A stretch of 9,521 nt of DNA, from the NCBI GenBank assembly GCA_038327915.1, contig JBBQLO010000029.1:1-9521 (forward strand). Direction: 5' to 3'. The DNA is from CAIXDB01 sp038327915 (GTDB taxonomy: Bacteria; Patescibacteriota; Minisyncoccia; Phycocordibacterales; DATDWN01). Under the pieces are notes generated by a model that ran no database searches, was not told the DNA's origin, and saw only the letters and a program-made list of their open reading frames with translations. Below, piece after piece: positions 6,530 through 9,521 of this stretch (positions are counted from its first letter, which is position 1; every line of letters starts with the position of its first letter). Both the position numbers and the translations under genes were made by a program.

Positions 6530-8167
6530 TTACTTATTGCTCAATTCTATGATAAATGTCGAGCCAGTTCCCTTCCCTTTTGACTCAACCCAAATCTTAC
6601 CGCCTTGGGCTTCAATCATCTGCTTTGCAACATAGAGACCAAGTCCCGTACCGATAACATTTGTTTTATTTGCATCTTTTGCCCGGATAAATTTACCAAA
6701 CAGTTTTGGTATATCTTCCGAGGCAATACCGATACCACTGTCTGTAATAGCAATTCGACTTTTTTCTGCTTCGCTTGAAAGAGAAATAACGATACTACCT
6801 TTCGGAGTGTATTTAATAGCATTGTCGATGAGATTCCCGAGGACTTGTTTTGTTTTTCCTATGTCAGCGTGTGCCGTGCATATGGCTCCTTCTTTTTCTT
6901 TTATTTCCACAGTCAATCCCGCAGACTCAATATTTGGTCGAAGTTCGTTTACAATGTCTCGAGCCAGTTTTCCAATATCAAAATCAGTTACATCATATTT
7001 CATCTTTCCTTGTTCAATACGAGAAATATCTAGAAATTCTCCGACAATAACAACAAGATTATGGCAAGACTGAAAAATAGTTTTGACTGCTTGCCTCACT
7101 TCAGTCGATATTTCACCGAAGTCTCCTTCTAGTATAAGAGAAGCGTACCCCTTAACCGCCGTCAATGGTGCCCTAATTTGATGTGTTGCCAAAGAAAGGA
7201 ATTCGCTTTTGAGCTGATCGAGCTCTTTCAGTCTGTCGTTAGCAGCTGCAAGTGAAGAATTGGCAATTTCCAAATCTTTTGCCAAACACTCAATCTTTTC
7301 CCGGAGTTGGACCTCTTTAACTACATTTTTAATAAGGACTGTACCAATAATACTCGTAATGAGGAGAAAAGATATATTAATAAGTAAATCTGATCGTGTT
7401 GAGGAGAATAACGTACGAGCAAATAATGAAGTGCAGAGTATAAAGACAGTAAATTGGGTTGCGATCACTTTCACATTAAAAAGACGATGACGAAGAATTG
7501 AGTATGAAATTGAACCAACCATAGCAATAATTCCTATTTGGCCAAGCCAATTAAGACGAAAGTCTCCTAAGTATGGCATGATTAAATTTGTTGATACCCC
7601 TATGATAGTTGCAATAAATGTTCCTACAATAACGTAAGTGATCTGAATTTTTTCAATTCCTTTAAATTTAAAATATTTTACAAATAAAGAAACATAACAC
7701 ACGGAAAAATACGTGATGATGTATAGTGCATACCACGAGTGATAAAAAGTATTAAAAATAATTGTCTGTTCTCCCAGGCCAGTATTACTCGTTCCAAGTA
7801 TAAGATAGTTTGGAATAAAAGTGATAAAAGTAACATAAAAAAATGGCACACTTAAAAGCCGGAGATACTTTTCTGGTAATCCATGTTTTTCTTGCGGGAA
7901 TACCCTAATGAAGAAAAGAAATACGAAGGGAATAAGTGCCGCACTAAAATATAGGACTCTCACAAATACGACGGACAAATTTGTTCCGGCTGTGCTTCTA
8001 AAGAAAAACATTGATAATCCCCACAAAGTCGCCGTAGTAGAAAAAACAAAAAAATTCTTATTAATTTTTTCCTCTCTTTTTGTTAGATAGACGAAAAGTC
8101 CAAGTGTAGAATTAAACACTACTACAATAAGTATAAGTATATTTATAATATCAAGAGTGAATGGCAT
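6530..8167 (-). CDS. Membrane sensor histidine kinase (7TM-type N-terminus, HisKA-HATPase)
   Basis: This 545-aa sensor kinase is anchored in the inner membrane. About nine hydrophobic segments fill residues 5-281. The first seven resemble the 7TM sensor region of bacterial histidine kinases and the last two (about 233-252, 262-281) lead into the cytoplasm. A helical linker (283-322) follows. The HisKA box is A-T-H-Q-I-R-A-P-L-T, with His329 as phosphoacceptor. The ATPase has N-box N-L-I-D-N-A (445-450), G1 D-S-G-I-G-I (476-481), F-box L-F-G-K-F (489-493) and G2 G-T-G-L-G-L (506-511). All catalytic elements are intact. There is no PAS, HAMP or receiver domain and no response-regulator gene nearby, so the partner is elsewhere. 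The ATG lies 17 nt inside the 3' end of the reductase gene, so the two are likely co-translated. The signal is unknown; a ligand in the membrane is compatible with the architecture. Confidence 0.93.
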   Translation of the reverse strand: MPFTLDIINILILIVVVFNSTLGLFVYLTKREEKINKNFFVFSTTATLWGLSMFFFRSTAGTNLSVVFVRVLYFSAALIPFVFLFFIRVFPQEKHGLPEKYLRLLSVPFFYVTFITFIPNYLILGTSNTGLGEQTIIFNTFYHSWYALYIITYFSVCYVSLFVKYFKFKGIEKIQITYVIVGTFIATIIGVSTNLIMPYLGDFRLNWLGQIGIIAMVGSISYSILRHRLFNVKVIATQFTVFILCTSLFARTLFSSTRSDLLINISFLLITSIIGTVLIKNVVKEVQLREKIECLAKDLEIANSSLAAANDRLKELDQLKSEFLSLATHQIRAPLTAVKGYASLILEGDFGEISTEVRQAVKTIFQSCHNLVVIVGEFLDISRIEQGKMKYDVTDFDIGKLARDIVNELRPNIESAGLTVEIKEKEGAICTAHADIGKTKQVLGNLIDNAIKYTPKGSIVISLSSEAEKSRIAITDSGIGIASEDIPKLFGKFIRAKDANKTNVIGTGLGLYVAKQMIEAQGGKIWVESKGKGTGSTFIIELSNK

Positions 8168-9290
8168 TTTTTTTAATAATAGACTTTACATGTTCAATTT
8201 TTTGTTGAGAAATTGACTCAAGAAAGTTTTGAAATGAGGCGATTTTGAATCCCAGATCGTCTCCCATTTTAGAAATTTCATCGACGTGTTCGAGTGTTGC
8301 CCGTTCAATGATATAATGTTTGTCCCAGCCATGACTTGCGAGGATAAGAAGTTCCGTCATGCAACAGAAATTATCCGTTTTACTTTTGAGACCATAATTA
8401 AAATTACTTTTAACCCCGGGCGTATCTACTACCCCCGCTTCTATAACTAGAACATTCTCTAATTTTAACACATCAGGATGAATATCAGAAGGCTGAGCAT
8501 CATCAATAATTACCATACCATCTTCTACCAACTCCTTAGTAATAAGGGCATCAGGAGTATTTGTAGCAGTTATAACAAAGTTACAACTTTTAATATCTTT
8601 TACTTCGTGTGAAATAAAAACTGTCATGTCTGGACGCATATTTCGCACACGAGTTTCAAGTTCAGACAAATCCTTTCTCTTTAAATCAATAAGAGTTATG
8701 GATCCGAATCCTGCACGAGCTATCAACAATACCGATAAGGATCCGACGGATCCTGCCGCCCCAACAACAGCGACCCTTACTTGCTCTTTAGACATTTCAA
8801 ATATTTCAACCAGTTTAAAAAGATTTTGGGTGACATTATATGCAGTATACGCATGTCCAGTCGTTACATGCATATCAATATCAAGAAGGCTTTTACCACC
8901 GGCAGATAATGACGAAGTAAGTCCTCCTAAGCCTACAATAGTAACACCCTTTCCTCGAGCTAAATATAATGCCTGTCTAATTTTTGTAAGAGACGAATCC
9001 CTATTACTCATCATTTCTTGAGACGTCATGGGAATACCGAGTACATACCCCTTCACATGTTCTTTCGTTTTTATTGAATATATACCAGTTACTTTAGACA
9101 GTGTAATTGGCCACAGATGGTTCATTATAAAAATAACAATCGTTTTTGGAATTAATTTAAGTTTTGGATATTTGCGATAAATATCTTTGTATCCTCGAGA
9201 ATGTACAAGAAAGGCAAATTTATATTCATGAGATTTTTTTTTTGAAAATTTACCCTTAAGTATATAAAATAAATCAAAAAATATATTCAT
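8151..9290 (-). CDS. Acyl-[acyl-carrier-protein] reductase-like NAD(P)-dependent oxidoreductase
   Basis: This 379-aa protein resembles cyanobacterial acyl-ACP reductase (AAR), which reduces fatty acyl-ACP to a fatty aldehyde with NADPH. Recalled blocks line up: F-L-V-H-S-R (27-32) with the N-terminal G-H-L-T-S; G-L-G-G-L-T-S (120-126) with A-L-G-G-F-S-S; T-T-G-H-A-Y-T-A-Y (143-151) with T-T-G-N-T-H-T-A-Y; the Rossmann loop G-A-A-G-S-V-G (177-183) with G-A-T-G-D-I-G; and F-C-C-M-T-E (308-313) with F-A-C-F-A-E, putting Cys310 at the thioester-forming Cys294 of the Synechococcus enzyme. G-W at 321-322 matches E-G-W. It is about 40 residues longer than that 341-aa enzyme, with a Lys-rich N-terminus and hydrophobic residues near 50-61, possibly for membrane contact. 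Real substrates may differ; a shikimate-dehydrogenase-like reductase is the alternative reading. It is the first gene after the promoter at 9311-9340. Confidence 0.75.
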   Translation of the reverse strand: MNIFFDLFYILKGKFSKKKSHEYKFAFLVHSRGYKDIYRKYPKLKLIPKTIVIFIMNHLWPITLSKVTGIYSIKTKEHVKGYVLGIPMTSQEMMSNRDSSLTKIRQALYLARGKGVTIVGLGGLTSSLSAGGKSLLDIDMHVTTGHAYTAYNVTQNLFKLVEIFEMSKEQVRVAVVGAAGSVGSLSVLLIARAGFGSITLIDLKRKDLSELETRVRNMRPDMTVFISHEVKDIKSCNFVITATNTPDALITKELVEDGMVIIDDAQPSDIHPDVLKLENVLVIEAGVVDTPGVKSNFNYGLKSKTDNFCCMTELLILASHGWDKHYIIERATLEHVDEISKMGDDLGFKIASFQNFLESISQQKIEHVKSIIKKNAIHS

Positions 9291-9300
9291 GAAAATTTTG

Positions 9301-9306
9301 TTTCCT
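9301..9306 (-). promoter_or_regulatory. Ribosome-binding site of the reductase gene
   Basis: On the minus strand this reads AGGAAA, 10 nt before the ATG at 9290. The spacing is slightly long, but it is the clearest purine-rich site upstream of any of the larger genes here and supports the chosen start. Confidence 0.5.
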
Positions 9307-9310
9307 GTTT

Positions 9311-9340
9311 AGTATACCAAATTTATTTTTTCCTCGCCAA
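9311..9340 (-). promoter_or_regulatory. Sigma-70-type promoter of the reductase-kinase unit
   Basis: On the minus strand the -35 is TTGGCG (9340-9335) and the -10 is TATACT (9316-9311), separated by 18 bp. The -10 matches the consensus at 5 of 6 positions and the -35 at 4 of 6. The -10 lies within a near-palindrome, TTTGGTATACTAAA (9321-9308), a possible operator. This is the best promoter in the window and lies between the IS end and the first gene. Confidence 0.6.
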
Positions 9341-9346
9341 TGTTTC

Positions 9347-9365
9347 AGTAAATTTTATATTTACT
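9347..9365. repeat. Perfect 7-bp inverted repeat just upstream of the -35 box
   Basis: AGTAAAT and ATTTACT are separated by 5 bp and lie 6 bp upstream of the -35 hexamer at 9335-9340. It could be a regulator binding site. Read on the plus strand it is followed by a T run, so a weak hairpin terminator is another reading, though no plus-strand gene leads into it. Its AT-only composition apart from one G/C pair per arm makes chance a fair explanation. Confidence 0.35.
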
Positions 9366-9381
9366 TTTTTAAAATGCATTA

Positions 9382-9406
9382 TGTACTGCACCCCTTTTGT
9401 AGAACA
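9382..9406. repeat. Terminal inverted repeat of the IS3/IS150-type element
   Basis: The plus strand reads inward from 9382 as TGTACTGCACCCC followed by TTTTGTAGAACA. This matches the general form of IS150-group ends, which begin TG and often read TGTACTG-x-CCCC with a GGACA- or GAACA-like inner end. It lies 11 bp beyond the transposase stop, as expected. The adjacent host trinucleotide TTA (9379-9381) would be the target duplication if the element makes 3-bp repeats; the other copy is off the window. Confidence 0.65.
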
Positions 9407-9417
9407 CCAATCTTGTA

Positions 9418-9521
9418 TCAGATATTGTAGCTTTTAGCGATTTTTTGCGCAAATTGAACCGGTGACATTTTCAATGCTGAATGTATTCTGGTGTTGTTGT
9501 ACTGCCAGATGGTTTGGTAGA
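9418..9521 (-). CDS. IS3-family transposase (OrfB/integrase core), C-terminal 33 residues
   Basis: The frame is open from the window edge (first whole codon at 9519) to a TGA at 9418-9420. It reads Y-Q-T-I-W-Q, then Y-N-N-T-R-I-H-S-A-L-K-M-S-P-V-Q-F-A. This is the classic end of the integrase catalytic domain in IS3 and IS481 transposases (Y-N-x-x-R-x-H-S-x-L-x-x-x-[TS]-P-x-x-F), which follows the last Glu of the DDE triad by a few tens of residues. The catalytic residues themselves are off the window. IS3 (IS150 group) is preferred over IS481 because of the TGTACTG-type end just downstream. Nothing shows whether the element is intact. Confidence 0.78.
   Translation of the reverse strand, partial: YQTIWQYNNTRIHSALKMSPVQFAQKIAKSYNI

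Larger units (their letters stand above)
9382..9521 (-). mobile_element. IS3-family (IS150-like) insertion sequence, 3' end (cut by window edge)
   Basis: The element enters from the right edge, carries the end of its DDE transposase on the minus strand and stops at the inverted repeat starting at 9382. It is inserted 42 bp upstream of the -35 box of the reductase gene and points toward it, so readthrough from the transposase into that operon is possible in principle. The rest of the element is outside the window. Confidence 0.68.

Noticed and set aside
1..9521. Composite transposon carrying the whole gene block between two IS copies
   Set aside because: The two flanking elements belong to different families (IS30 and IS3), so they cannot move the segment as one unit.
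1..9521. CRISPR arrays, tRNA/rRNA genes, riboswitches
   Set aside because: No regularly spaced repeats or tRNA cloverleaf arms were seen. The intergenic gaps are at most about 130 bp, and the 91 nt between the IS end (9382) and the reductase start is accounted for by the promoter region.

Overview
The window reads as a piece of an AT-rich bacterial genome of the Candidate Phyla Radiation / Patescibacteria type (Parcubacteria-like). This is an inference from four things: an archaeal/eukaryotic-type AspRS, a multi-pass histidine kinase with an H-Q-I-R-A-P phosphoacceptor box, very tight gene packing with several starts lacking a Shine-Dalgarno sequence, and high protein lysine/isoleucine content. 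TGA, TAA and TAG all act as stops, so the code is standard and the recoded Gracilibacteria/Absconditabacteria are excluded. No rRNA or marker protein is present to fix the lineage.

Layout. Both edges lie inside insertion sequences. At the left edge (1-133, + strand) is the C-terminus of an IS30-family transposase. At the right edge (9382-9521, - strand) is the C-terminus of an IS3/IS150-type transposase together with its terminal inverted repeat. Between them are nine genes, all on the minus strand. Read in transcription order (right to left) they are: an acyl-ACP-reductase-like oxidoreductase (9290-8151); a 9-TM sensor histidine kinase overlapping it by 17 bp (8167-6530); a Nudix hydrolase (6488-5976); a SAM-dependent methyltransferase (5915-5157); tryptophanyl-tRNA synthetase trpS (5134-4142); a GNAT acetyltransferase (4140-3616); an ABC exporter with fused permease and ATPase (3619-1832); an archaeal-type, possibly non-discriminating AspRS (1795-506); and a small unrecognised protein (431-150).

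Regulation and grouping. The only convincing promoter lies upstream of the reductase (-35 9335-9340, -10 9311-9316). A perfect 7-bp inverted repeat sits just upstream of it. trpS, GNAT and the ABC transporter form a tight block (1-nt gap, then a 4-nt ATGA overlap). A weak hairpin followed by a T-rich run ends the aspS transcript at about 519-464. The two synthetases serve translation. The ABC, GNAT, Nudix and methyltransferase genes look like housekeeping or stress accessories. The reductase-kinase pair is the least ordinary part: the reductase aligns by eye with cyanobacterial acyl-ACP reductase, including the catalytic cysteine, and is translationally linked to a membrane sensor kinase with no response regulator in view.
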